A DNA stretch of 64,000 nucleotides. Origin: Lumbricus rubellus (Eukaryota; Annelida; Clitellata; Crassiclitellata; Lumbricidae). Under the pieces are notes generated by a model that saw only the letters and a program-made list of their open reading frames with translations, was not told the DNA's origin and searched no databases. Positions within the stretch are counted from its first letter, which is position 1. Each line of letters starts with the position of its first letter. Both the position numbers and the translations under genes were made by a program. Of the stretch, positions 41,606 through 54,700 are shown piece by piece. The stretch lies in NCBI GenBank assembly GCA_945859605.1, contig OX243811.1, forward strand, positions 65,828,804-65,892,803. Direction: 5' to 3'.

Positions 41606-43236
41606 CTATCTTCTGGCATTCATGAACGCCTGGATGAACTCTTCCATGTCGATGGTCTCAGAGTTGTCCTTGTCAAGGACCTCCATCAGAAGAGCAGTGT
41701 CTTCCTCGGAGAACTTGTCACCAAGTATGGCCGTTGCGCGCTGCAACTCCTTGCGGTTCAACGTACCGTTACCGTCGGTGTCGAACTTGGAGAAGATGCG
41801 TCTCATGAGAGCCGCCCTTCAATGTCAGCAAAACAATTAAAGATAAGTTTAGGTAAAAGCAAGACCATAATTTTTTAGATAAAGATAACAGCCAGACAAT
41901 AAAACATACAGGCAACAGCAAAACAATAATCATAAAGGCAACACCAAAGAATAAAATATAAAGGTAACAGTAAAACAATGAAAGATCTAGTTCCCATGCT
42001 CTGGGGAAATTCAGGTTTCGGAGAGGGGAGCGAGGTTGAGTCAGTGACAAGACTTTCCGTTGGTCAAATTTTGTGACGACCATTACCTTTTAGTCTTTCA
42101 GTCAAAATCTCAGTAAATAAACCATTTTCGCTGCAAAGATAAAAATAACTGATGACCTTTATAAAAGTCTTTCTTTCTGTTTTACCAAGGCCGCTAAGTT
42201 TCTCCCTCTCTGGTACATGCATCTTATACAGCCAATAATCCAATGACATCAAACACCATGACATTAGTTGACTAGCTATTAAACAGAATTTCAACTGAAA
42301 TGAAATGATTTGAGTAGAAGATGAGCTTAGCATGAGATGCGGATGATGCGTTGCTCACCTGTGCAGCGCCGGTGGAGCGCTCTTCATCGCAGCCATGTAC
42401 TCATCAAACGAGACTTTGTTGTCACCAGAAGCATCAGACTTCGTGAAGAAGTTCTGCTTTAACAAACACACAAACCAGATACCGCATATGCATAAGTTTA
42501 CACATATGTGCATGCATACATATGTCAGGTATTGTACATGCATAGTAATGACAATAATAACAACAATAATAATAACAATAATAATCATAATTATGTTTCC
42601 CAGCGCATAAATACTTAGAGAAATGCTGTATTTGTTCGGCGTTGTCTTTTTTGTTCTGCTCCGGTCTATCTAAGTGAGCTCTGCTGTCATGTTGTTTTAG
42701 CTCACAGTCCTTCGCTCTGCCTCTAGCGGTGAGATTTCAGTCCCTCGTGTTGGATCATCAGTACATCAGCATCGTGGTTTCTTGTGTGCGGCCAATCTGT
42801 CTGAAATAATCTTCCATTGAAGATACTCCTGTTACCTAGCGTTGAATCATCAGTGTTTTACAGGCTCTATGAAACCTATTTTTATCACTGAGTTTGGACC
42901 TGGAGTGCCTCTGAGTGGGTATGTTGAAGGGGTGCTATGAGATGTGATTAAAATATTTGACTTCTGATCGGCTCTATGGATGATGTACATGTATTACCAG
43001 GTATGTTGACCAAAATGCAAATAGCAATTGATTGGTCAATAATTATATAATAGAATATTCATATCTTATCTTAATACTCTGCCTTGCCAACAATTCCAGC
43101 ATACCTTGATGACATCATCACTACCCGTGTACCCCAGACGACGCATTGCAGAGCAGAGTTCCTGTAGGGTCAGAGAACCGCTCTTGTCTTTGTCCGCCTC
43201 ATGAAACAACTGCTCAAGGTCGTTCTTAGATGCCAT
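41606..43236 (-). CDS. Calmodulin-like four-EF-hand protein (about 145 aa, three coding exons)
   Basis: Coding exons: 43236-43105 (44 codons, ATG at 43236), 42453-42359 (95 bp) and 41816-41606. All introns are GT-AG and the split codon AG|G joins correctly. Four EF loops: DKDKSGSLTLQE, DASGDNKVSFDE, DTDGNGTLNRKE and DKDNSETIDMEE. All keep Asp at 1 and Glu at 12. The fourth has Glu instead of Gly at position 6, which may lower its calcium affinity. Length is close to calmodulin, but the sequence is not calmodulin itself. Expected role: intracellular calcium sensor or buffer; target unknown. A possible 5'-UTR acceptor (TTTTAG) sits about 24 bp upstream of the ATG, so a non-coding first exon is likely further right. 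Divergent to TPP2. Confidence 0.88.
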
Positions 43237-43599
43237 GGCAAAAAGAAAGGATCCACGCTAAAACATTAAGCATAAGTTTTATCACTTCAAAATGAAACGA
43301 ATAAATTGCTTTAAGGCAATTGGCATATAAATTTACAATCCATCATTTCACATCAACAGAATTTTAAATGATACACATCGGCTAGATAATAATCATTAAT
43401 TTTATCTTTGTTTAGGATTGTATTGAGAGTGCCTTTCCTTAGTTTTCTTGAAGCGATGTCAGATAAATTACGAATTACAATCACAAATAACGTCGTTAAA
43501 CATATATTATCCTTTCATTGCAAAACAGGATTTACGTACATAGACAACATTTAAAAATTATTTTTAATGATGCCAGGTTGTGTTCTTTAATTGTTCATG

Positions 43600-43825
43600 A
43601 ATTTGTTTGTATGTGCACTTGTTATATAGCGCCCCTTAAAGCTCACTACTCAGAGGCGCTCCTGACTACAGCGCAGACTCTGCATCAGAGTTTCATGCAG
43701 AAGCGCTGAGAAACTGCGAGTGAAGGACTTTCCCAAGGTCCTTACATAGCAACTTCAGGTGGATTCGAACCCACAACCCTCTGGCTGCAAGGCAACGAAC
43801 ATACCCACTACACCACAGCCCCCCC
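43600..43825 (-). repeat. tRNA-derived SINE, copy 2
   Basis: Minus-strand head GGGGGGCTGTGGTGTAGTGG, a B-box GGGTTCGAATCCACC, then a body and a tail GGCGCTATATAACAAGTGCA. It matches 36690-36920 along its length with scattered differences. Confidence 0.85.
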
Positions 43826-44420
43826 ATGAATTTCAGTTATATACACAATCAATCAGCATCATAGCAAGAGGCGTTCCAGTGGTCGTTATTGCCTAGGTTG
43901 AGTTGCGGTGGGGTGCTAGATTTATGCTCGGCAAAGGAAGCCATTATTGCTCAATAAGGTTATGCATTCGATGCCAGCTCACAAATTCTCACTCTCCATC
44001 ACTTTCAATCACATATCACATCAGTGACAACATTGGCAAATTACGAGCTATATATCCCAGGCCTACGATGTATCTCAACATTTACGCTACGGTATATCAA
44101 GAGACCATGACCAAGCCCTTCACACTGGCGTCAATTAATATTCACGAAAATTAAATATTTTTAATAACCTACAAATAAAACCTCTTATCAAAACCAGGTA
44201 CCAAATTTGGTCAAATTCTCGCCATAGGCTTTTTAGCATTTTTTTAATAATGCCGGGTAATGAATTAAAACTGATGCATATGTAAATGTAAGGTAAATCT
44301 TCGAGAATTTTTCAGCGCCCACAAAAGCCACGTCAGGGAGACCAGTTCATTCACCGGCGCTGGAATAAAGGACAAACGAAAATTACCTACATTCATCGTA
44401 AGCAACAGAAATTTTGCAAA

Positions 44421-44589
44421 CTGACCCAACAAACCAGGGCTTAGTTATAGTAAGCGGGTCCCTATGTTAAATGAATGACTGCACTAACCCTATTCCTAAC
44501 CCTAACCGACCCTGACGATGCCTAACCTGAACCCTAACCAACACATAGGGACCCGCTTACTATAACTAAGCCCTGGTTTGTTGGGTCAG
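44421..44589. mobile_element. Fold-back element with 47-bp arms
   Basis: Arms CTGACCCAACAAACCAGGGC...CCCTATGT and the exact complement ACATAGGG...TTGGGTCAG, with a loop rich in CCTAACCCTAA-like units. A partial third copy of the arm sits at about 44610-44640. No coding capacity. Confidence 0.85.
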
Positions 44590-45708
44590 TTTACCTGTAT
44601 ATGTTTTTTAACATAGGGACCCGCTTACTATAACTATGCCCAAACGAGTAGGGGTTGAATAAACAACACTCGAGCATCCTATTTAAAACACGCATTACCT
44701 AAGTCACGCCGTATTTAATTCAAATAAACAATTCCGACACGGAATTAACCAAATCAACGCACCTTTTCAAAGACGAACGATTAAAATCGGTGAATTTATA
44801 TGCAGTCTGAACAACCCGCAGTCTATCGTCCACTGATTCTGCACGATGGCTGCCAGAAACCTTATAATATCATTATGTTAATTAGGTCATGAATATTAAT
44901 ATGGCTTGTGTGAATAAAAAAAATTCGTTATTGATATTTTGGTGTGCAGGGTGTGCAGACATGACATTATTAAAAATGTAGGCCTATCACATTCACGATT
45001 CCGGGCCGGCCGGTAGACTAGGCCTATTGCCCGCGCAAAGCGTGCAGAACTAATTATTGCCCGTATTTGACGTTGTTAGAGCTGTTACTAGCCTACCATT
45101 GCAAGTCTAATTTATATGCTTCCCTGTTTGGTGGAGATTCGCCAACGCAAATGAGCGAAAACGTCTTAACAGTCTTTTTAAAAAATTGACCCGTTCTAGC
45201 TTCCTTCCTGCCGATTTCCCTAGTTTTGACAAACTCTGTAGCCTACTAGAGCTGACTAGAAGTAGTAGGCCTAGGCCTACTACCGCGCCTCTGACACTGT
45301 CGGTCGTAGTGCTGCCAGAGTTTGTTCCACAGTATAACTTGTAGGAGCAGAAGAGGCTGATTTGGTCGATTGTAAACTCAAGCTTCTAAATTTAGCGCCA
45401 TCACATCATCACAAACCATAGGCTAGGTGTCCGACGCCACTCTCTGTCTGAGTCTGTCTCGTGTCATCTCCCAGTTTCTACAGGCCAGTTTCTAAAGCGC
45501 CACTCAATATAAAAGGGCCTATCAAAGCGAGGGCAACGTGTAACTTATTCAAAAAAGCAGCGGCGAGTCCGAAGAATAAAATTAATAATAATTGATAGGC
45601 TAATAATTATTATTATTGTTGACGCAGAGTTGAGCTCTTCCCATAATTCCTTCATGTTCTCTAACTTAAAAATCAACACGGCAGCGGTTTTGGTACGCGC
45701 CCGAAAAT

Positions 45709-45719
45709 AAGATGGCGGC
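45709..45719 (+). promoter_or_regulatory. YY1-type motif overlapping the TPP2 start codon
   Basis: AAGATGGCGGC matches the known YY1 consensus that often overlaps the ATG of TATA-less housekeeping genes. No TATA box is evident upstream. The function here is inferred from the motif and its position only. Confidence 0.45.
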
Positions 45720-48700
45720 GTGCGTGGACCTGGAGTTCCCAGTTGACGGAATTCTCCCAAAGAAAGAAACCGGGGCTTGGTCGTTCCGCAACAAATACCC
45801 AGATTATGATGGCCGAGGAGTTACAATTGCCGTGCTCGACACGGGAGTAGATCCGGGAGCGCCAGGTTTACAGGTAGACGCCATTTATCGTCTGCACCTT
45901 CATACTCCGGCAAACAAGGAACCTAGATGACCTGGCAATATTGAAATGATTTTCTACATTTTGCCTAGGACATGACTTACTGGTTCTCAAACAGAATAAT
46001 CTTCGTCGATCTCGCTAGTTAGAATCTGGCTTGTTGTAATTAAACGTTGGTGAGTTTGTTCGCACACCACGTAGTAACTTGCATGGTAACGGTGATCACT
46101 TGTAAGTTTAAGTACGCTGAATTACGTGATCGTGTTTGTAATTTCCGGATTTTCACTATTTAGAAAAAGGTAAAGTTCTCAGTTTTTCTTCATGTCATGT
46201 CCTTTAGATGTCTTTTCATGTTTTAGTTTCGTTATATTTTAGGTAACATCAGAGGGAAAGCCAAAAATCGTCGACATCGTTGATGTTACTGGATCAGGAG
46301 ATGTGGACACGTCAACCGTCGTTGAAGCCGTAAATGGCGAAATAACTGGTTTAACTGGCAGAAAACTCCGGGTAATTTGCACTTTATGGCATCTAGTGAA
46401 TTATGTAGAGCCACATATAGAAATCCTGCTCAAAGATGGGGTATTGATATAATTTTTTTTTATGTACATTCATTCATGTATGAAACACTTCACAGGATGC
46501 CTGTTAAGTTCCTAGTTTCACACGTAGCTGCCTAACTCACCAGAACACAAGTATTAAAGCAGGCAGAGAGAAGGCACTACTTAAGGCATTTCCTAGGGTA
46601 CTCTACAGGAGCTTGCTCAAGAAATGACCTCTGAACCATTAATGCGTAGTACTTTACTCGACTTGTCTCATGAATTTCACTTTGCCATATAACTGTGTCG
46701 CGGCTTGTCAACCTGAGTTATATTAAATGAGGGGGTTGACGTTTAGCGGCATGGCACCTGCATATCTCCATGGGCAGTCACTGCTCGATGTTCCGATGTG
46801 TTTGTTGTTCTATTGGTCTTGGTGTGTTAACCCTTTAATGCCGGAGGGTATAGGATTTCCCATACCATCATACCATTTACTACCATCTTGGCATTAAAGG
46901 GTTAAGATAATGTTGCTATAAAGTCACCAGATTAGTGAATCTGGCTTGGCAACATGCTGCTAATATACCTCAATGTAGATTGCTACTGACAATGCTATTG
47001 CAACTGTTGTATTACATGCATTACATGACATTTTTACAACAGTATCGTAGAAGTTTCAAGATTAGGTCCACTATTTAGACGAGTTGGTGTGTTATTGTTG
47101 CATAATTAATTTTTATTGCAATGCGTGACAACCTGATTGAATTAATTCTGGATTGGGTTAGAATATATAAATTTAAATTTCCATGTATGTTAAATTTCCT
47201 CATAGATACCAGACACATGGCAGAATCCAACCGGTCAATATCACATCGGAGTGAAGAACGGGTACGGGTTGTTTCCGAAAATCTTGAAGGAGCGCCTGAC
47301 GAAGGAAAACAAGGAGCACGTCTGGGATCCAAGTCACCGACAGAAATTAACGGAAGCGATTCGTGAATTGGACGAATTCGATGCTAACCATTCAGACCTA
47401 TCGCAGGTCAGCAGCAAAGAGTTATCATATTTACAATACTTACTCATCCCTTGAGCATGAACTGCTCTTAGACAGCACCATTTTTTCTCTGTTATTGGTC
47501 CCGTGGCATGGAATGGGCTCTCACCTTATGCCTAGGGTCTGTTCAGATGCATTTTATTGCAGCCTTAGAACCGTCTTTTTCAGCCGATGTTTGGTTGAGA
47601 GCGCTCCCGAGTAGTAACCTTGAAGGGACGCCATAGAAATCTCGTAATGAATGAATGAATGCAATAAAGTAGACTGTAATTGGGGTTGCCTTCGTTATGA
47701 AGTTCAAAGTGCACATTGCATGGCAGGGCATTTGTTCTGTTAGTAGTTAAGGTTTATGTTTTCTGTCATTTGAGTTCTTGTGAATTGTTTCAAATTACTG
47801 CACATTGTAACCAGTTGCAATAAAAGGAAATTGTTGAACCCGGGCAACCCTTAAGAACCATACGTAGACTCACGGCTGAAAGTGGTTTGGAAAAATTGCC
47901 GGGTCTGATTTTGGGGTTGACTTTGGTGGACGAGCCGACGCCTTTGAGCCGAAAAATTTTCTGGCAACTTTTTTAGTCATTTGCTAAAATTTTCACAAAA
48001 TCATACCATTTTAACATGTTTGTGGTATGTGATGACGTTCTTTGTTTAGTCGTTTCCCAAAAATTGTTAAACAAGCGACCTTGCTGAGACCCGGCACCAG
48101 CAGGTTATGGAAATCAGTGCCGGGTCTCGGACCTCGACAGACCTGGCTCACTTTCAACCCTGGGTAAACTGGAAGCTCAGTAAGTTTTCAGTTTAGAGTA
48201 ACGTTGTTTATATTGTTTTTTGGCCAACCAATTATCGATTGTGTGTGATGATGTTGTGTTTGGAACTTAACTGAATGGTAGGAAGAGAAGTGGCAGAGAG
48301 AGGATCTGGCGGCCAAGGTAGAGATACTTCAGACGCTCGACAAGAAGTTCATCGAATGCGGTCCTGTCTTTGATTGCATTGTCTTCAACGACGGACAGAC
48401 TTGGCAGTGCGTTGTTCATTCTTCAATTCATTCTAACAATGAAAATATTAATACTTGTCTCATGCATTGTCTTTTAATTTTATTATTATCTGAAGATTTA
48501 TGAAGCACTCTTTACGATAAGAAATACAATGCAGATGATGATGAGTTCTCTATGCCGTAAAGCAAGTCCATTGGTTTTAAAGCCCCTCAGGGATGTGCTG
48601 CCTGGCATCTTTTCACGTTGCCTTCCTCACAGACAATTATGGGTCGGATACTTTTCCAGGGTTACTACGCAGTGGCTTTAAAAGGTCGATTCGAACTTGC

Positions 48701-51700
48701 GACCCTTCGGTTACAATACACAGAGCTTACTGCTACACCGCCGCATCCCATTACAATGCAGATACACTGTGTAATTAACTCATTTTTTCAACCATTTAAT
48801 TATTACGTCTGACAGATTGCTTCTCAGCCCAACTGCAGAGGAAAAGGACAGTTTTAAAGTGTTTAATGATGCACAAAATCACATGGCATAGACTGGATCA
48901 GAAGGCATTTGATTTATATCAGAAACACTACTTTATTACGTCTTATTTAGGTTTTGAATTTTTTTAAAATATAAATAAATAATTTCTGAATTGTTGATTT
49001 GACAAAATTTCAGTGCTTCAAAGCATTGAAAAATCTTCCCTGTCCTTCACTGCATGTATTTTATTTTGGATGAATTTTTTTGTATATTAGGGCGTGTGTT
49101 GACATATCGGAGTCAGGTGATCTGTCTAAAAGTCCGCTGCTGACGACGTACAGAGAAAATCGAAGCTATGGAACGATCAACTCTGGTCAGCACTGCACTG
49201 CTTACTTGCACACAAATGACAGATTTTTGGCATGGAATTCTAAATGCTCTGTGATTGTGTATGGCTGTATTTATAAATGACCTGTGACTGTGTATGGATG
49301 CAATATGACTTACACTTGCAGATGGTTGTGTTGCATGCTGTTGCAGTTTTTTGGCCCTTCTACCTCAATAGCCTCTCTTGGGCCTTGCACAGCACTTACG
49401 AAAGAAACACTAATTCATGCATCTGTCAATTCAGTTATCTGCAATGTAAACAAACCAACCTGTTTCTTTTCTTTATGATTCAGTTAGGCTGTTGAGCAAC
49501 TCTAATGACAAATGTCATTTAACATCGCCTTTGACCACCGTTTGGGTCTAAGCTGAAGTTGTTGAGGTCTTCATCTGATGTTGAGAAGTTGTTTTGTTGT
49601 TTAATATAGCAATGATGAATTACGTCGTGAATATTCATCAGGATGGAAATCTTCTTGAGATTGTCACCAATTCAGGTAAGTCCTTCTTTGTTTCAAATTC
49701 AATTCCGGTCGGTCTGGTCTTTTAACCCTTTGATGCCGAGAGTGTAGTAAAATGTATGGGAAATCCTATACCCTCCGGCATCAAAGGGTTAAACAGTTTA
49801 TATAAATCCTGGCTTACTGGTGCAGTTCTTTAGTGAAGATCCTTCCCAACCACGCATCAGAAAGGTATGTGGCAGATGATCAGCCGTTTCAATGTAATCT
49901 AGTAATATACCCTCTGTTGAATTCTTCTGTCTCGATTTCTACTTCGCCTTAAACTGATAATTAATTCACAGGTGTTGGTCAAAGCAACCTTGGTGTGGAA
50001 TTGATGAAGTACAGATAATCAATCCCTGATCTGGTGATTGGTCCCTGTGCTGTTCATCTCTTAGTTGACATTATACTCTGAATTGTATGTCTCATGTAGA
50101 ACTTAGCAGTTAGTTTTGCCAAAATACTCTCATTTTCTGTTTAATTTAACAATTTGTATGCTTAAATCAAAACAATTGAGGCCTAGCAATAGCAATGTGA
50201 GCACTAAGCAGCTGCAGACTGGAAATGGGACCCAACCCTTTATAGGCTGTGGCTTCTGAAGGGCTCTGTTTGTACTCAGTACTTGCTTGTTTGATTGACC
50301 CCTTTGTTATTTATCATAGGAGCACATGGGACTCACGTGGCTTGCATCGCAGCCGGGTACTTCCAGGATGAACTGGAGAAATGTGGAATTGCTCCAGGAG
50401 CTCAGGTTGTCTCCATCAAAATTGGAGACAATCGTCTCGATTCCATGGAAACTGGAACCGCTCTCATCCGTGCCGTAAGTTCGATTACAACCGAAGATAT
50501 ATTGTAATTTTGCAACCAACCAGTCAAAAATATGGCAGTGCTTTCCTAGGTAGGCCCCAGAAATTAGCGTTGAAAAATTTGAAAAATTGCAAATCTACAT
50601 AAATTTATGCATGCTCTCATAGTACCTCTGATGCAAATACATGCATGTATGCGTCTATGGATTAGAATGTTGAGAAGCATAGTATCATATAAATTTGTAA
50701 CTTTCATTCTTGAGTTGTTTTGCATTCATTGTAGATTATCAAGGCGATTGAACTTCGTTGCGATGTTCTTAACTACAGTTACGGAGAGGCCTGCCATTGG
50801 CCAAATGCAGGGTCAGTTGCGCTTTTCTTCTAACAATAGGTTGCACCAGGTTGTCAATCTATCTTTCATTCTATTTATTGCAATGTGTTTTGTGTACAAG
50901 GCCACCAAATCCATATGTGAAGCACAGGAAAAGCATGGTGATTTGGAACCATGGACAGTTTCTGTCCACAGATATTTTTGCAGGAGGGGACCAAAACACA
51001 TTGGCCATGGTCAATTTCTTTAGCAAGAGCTTGAAAAATGCAAAGCAGGAAATTTTATCATAAATTTGTATTTTTCAGAGATTTCTAAATGTTACAATCA
51101 TGAGCCACTAGGTACAGTGCAGCAGAAACCAGGAAAACTAATATCTTATTCTTATATTAGCCTGACCCTCTTCATTGATTATTATTCATGCATGCATTCA
51201 TACAATACTTAATACTTTATTAAAACTTAACCAGTTACAATAATGTGGATAGTCATGATAATCATAATAACATAAAAAAATAATAACAGCAGAACATCAT
51301 CGAAACCACAAGCATGCCTAACTATACTTTGAGATGTTGTATCTTGGATATGTCTCTCTGTCTGTTAGCACTTATTTCTGAGTTTGCATATGTGCAGGCG
51401 CATCTGCGACGTAATCACTGAGGCGGTCAACAAGCACGGCATAATATTCGTGTCGAGTGCAGGCAACAATGGTCCAGCGCTGTCAACGGTCGGGGCTCCC
51501 GGTGGAACAACAGCTAGCATCATTGGTATTATTATTTTTATTATTATTATTACAAACTTGTGCAGATCTGCACAGAAATGAGGATCTGAGGAGCAGTTAG
51601 TTGGTTTTCTGTTGAACTTTTATTGTTAGGTATCGAAATGTTTGAAAGCTGGTGGATAATAGAAGACATTTGCTGGACTGTCCATAGGATGTAACTACTT

Positions 51701-54700
51701 TTGAACCTATGTATATCTTTATTGTCATTAGTATTATTTCTATTGTTCTTATGTTTGTACAAATGACCAAGTACTTATGAGCAGTTGTATGGATATTTTG
51801 AATTGAGGTTATTAATTATGTTGTAGGGGTTGGTGCTTATATCTCTCCAACTATGATGGCTGCTGGTTACGCTCTCAAGGATAAACTCCCTGGAATGCAC
51901 TACACCTGGTCATCACGTGGACCCAGGTAAGCTAACGAGAAATACCTGGCTCTTTCTATGTCTCCATGTTATGAATTTTTGACTTTTGGAGTATAATATA
52001 CTTTTCTCAAGAGAAACAGTTCCTCTTTACAATAGCAGCAAAATCATTATATCTCAATCTTAACTGAATTTATGCATAAAATAACTACTTGTCCATGCTA
52101 AAAAATACAATGGACAAAGGGTGGCTAAATGGCCTTAGACTGGGTTTAGCATGAAATTTAAAGTCATAACATGTACAAAATCGACCAAATAATGGCATTC
52201 CATGTTACTGTTTCTCAAAACTTTGATATTCTTGCATAAAATATACATTTTAAGATATATGATCTAAAAAAAATTAGAGAAAGTTCTGTTCATCTTTTTC
52301 ATTGAACTGATTGTTCCGACTTACGACTCGTTTTGTCATAACAATCATTGCACTGATTTCTTGTGTTGTTGTGAATTTCTATGACCAGCCAAGACGGTTC
52401 TCTTGGAATCTGCATCAGTGCACCTGGTGCCGCAATCGCATCCGTTCCAAACTGGACTTTACGCGGTTCGCAGCTGATGAACGGAACAAGCATGAGTTCA
52501 CCCAACGCATGCGGTGGAATCGGTTAGACATTTTGTGCAGATAGGTTTTGTATTGTATTGCATTTAAGCATTTATAAAGTGCCTCTAGTAGGGTGAACCG
52601 TTCTGAAGCACTCCCAGTGTGCAAAGTCCAGCGAGAAGAAGCAGGGTTTGAGGAGAGATAATGCAGAAGAGAGACTGCCAGACAGAAATGTATCATTACT
52701 ATTATTACACAAATTTCTTACGCACAGCGAACAGAAGGAGAAAGTGCATTCCAAAGACAAGACCCAATTGAGGCAACTGATTGAGACTGAGCCATGTAGC
52801 TGTCTCGATACAATACAATACAGTAGCTGTTTTAGAAACAAGGAACCACGAAGTTAAGTCTGTTGGATGAATGAAGTGGACGGTGGGAGGATGGTTTTGA
52901 CGTTATGTACGAGAATAAGTGGGAAGACTGTGTTGGAAAGACTTTATATCTGGTATGGATTGTAATTGTATAAATTGTAATCTAGAATTTATAGAGTACC
53001 ATTGATTTATGTGAATGTGAGGCGTGGATAGTTGTGCACCCTTCATCCAGTTAGATATCTAGATTTTTAAATGTCAATTAGTTTTATCCACTTTCTTCAT
53101 GATGAATTGATGATGTTCATGTTTGTTCGTTGCTAGCTCTGATACTGAGTGGTTTGAAACTCAGTAATGTGTCGTATTCACCGTATTCGGTGAGAAGAGC
53201 GCTTGAAAACACCGCCAGAAAGATCGAAAATGTCGAGGTTTTTGCTCAAGGTCACGGAATGCTCCAGGTAAGTTATGAAACTTATCTTCTGGGTGGATAT
53301 TTTGCAATTCTAATATTTATTTAGTTTATTTTGATGCCATAAAGGCTAATATTGTGATATAGAATGTATTTACAGGTTATAGAGCTGAAATCAGCAGTGT
53401 TGGAGTTGAAGTCTTCTAAGTCTTTCGAAGGAGGACAATATTCTTGTCCCTTGCTTTTGGACACTGATAAGGCAGTGCCAAGCTTTCTCGATCACTGGCC
53501 GTGCATCCTGGAAAGGGCTTCCTATTGTACTCTTCATAGTGCTAGGAGTCACTCCACCGGTTCTATTCTATTCGTTAAACTGTCCTATTTTAGTCAGCAT
53601 GTGATCGGAAGTGTTCCTGAGTAGACAGTTTTGAAGCACCTGCATATAAAGGCTCCTGATAAATTAATATTCATTCATTCATTCATTTCAGACATTTATA
53701 TAGCGCCTCTTAAAGAATATCTACTCAGAAGCGCTCCCGACCCAACCACGGCTAAAGAGAACAGTCTTAAGGGCAGAGTAGAACGTAGTCTCAAATGCTC
53801 GAGGTATTAGACGTAGTTCCACAGGGAGCCCATTCCAGGTTGCAGGGCCAATAACAGAAAAGGAACGGCGCTGCGCAATAGAAGTGCGTGACCGGGGGAC
53901 AAGAAGCTCAGCCTGCTTAGAAGAGCGAAGAGAGCCACGGCGCTGGGCGCTCAGGGTGGAGCAACAGAGCTCCTGCAAATAGACAGGGGCCAGACCCGCG
54001 AGACAGCGCCAAACCAAGGAAGATATTCGGTAAGTGACCCTTTGTGAGAAAGGGAGCCAGTGCAAGACATCCCGCATATAGTCAGTGACATGGCCAAATT
54101 TTGGGATGCGACCGACAAGGCGTGCCGCAGAGCGCAAGACCCGATCCAAGCACCCAATCCGAGTCACCGGAAGACCCACATAGAGGGCGCTGCAATAGTC
54201 TAAACGTGAGACAACGAAAGAGTGGATAAGCGTTAAGGAAGCGTTGAAAGTTAAGGAGCGGAGCACCACTCTAAGCTGACGCAATTGGTAGTAGCAGCTG
54301 CGGCATAGCAGATTGATAATTGTAAATGCATAATTTATATGGCGCCATTTGATGAACTTTGTGAAGCCTCCAGTTGCAACTCAACATGTATCTATTGTGC
54401 CACTTGAGCCTGTTAGTATTTATAAACAGTGGACATAAAGCAGTTGTATAGGATGGTGTTTAGCCACCAGTCAAACAATGTTCTCATTGGTCTGCATGAT
54501 TAGTACCTTTCATTGTCTGCACGTATTTTGTTCTCTTACTTTGATTTAGTAAATTTTGTTTGCGATGCATGTAGGTGGATAAAGCATTTGAATTTCTGGT
54601 GAAGTACGCCGATGTTGCTGAGAAAAATGTTCAGTTTGTCGTTCACTGCGGTGATCGTGGACGAGGAGTTTATCTGCGAGAGAAATGGGAAGTGAAGCGA

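Larger units (their letters stand above)
43240..45711. other. Region between the divergent EF-hand and TPP2 genes
   Basis: Holds a SINE (43600-43825), a fold-back element (44421-44589) with a half copy at 44610-44640, and a TAGGCCTA-rich patch at 44980-45280. It probably includes the non-coding first exon of the EF-hand gene and both promoters; no TATA box stands out. Confidence 0.5.
45712..53267 (+). other. TPP2: TPP2 subtilase catalytic block (exons 1-12)
   Basis: The triad is complete: Asp43 in [10 protein letters not shown] (exon 1), His262 in GAHGTHVA (exon 7) and Ser447 in [14 protein letters not shown] (exon 11). The oxyanion Asn is about residue 360 in SSAGNNGP (exon 9). The roughly 200-residue insert between Asp and His, typical of TPP2 and absent from ordinary subtilisins, is encoded by exons 2-6. 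Numbering runs two residues behind the human enzyme. Confidence 0.92.
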
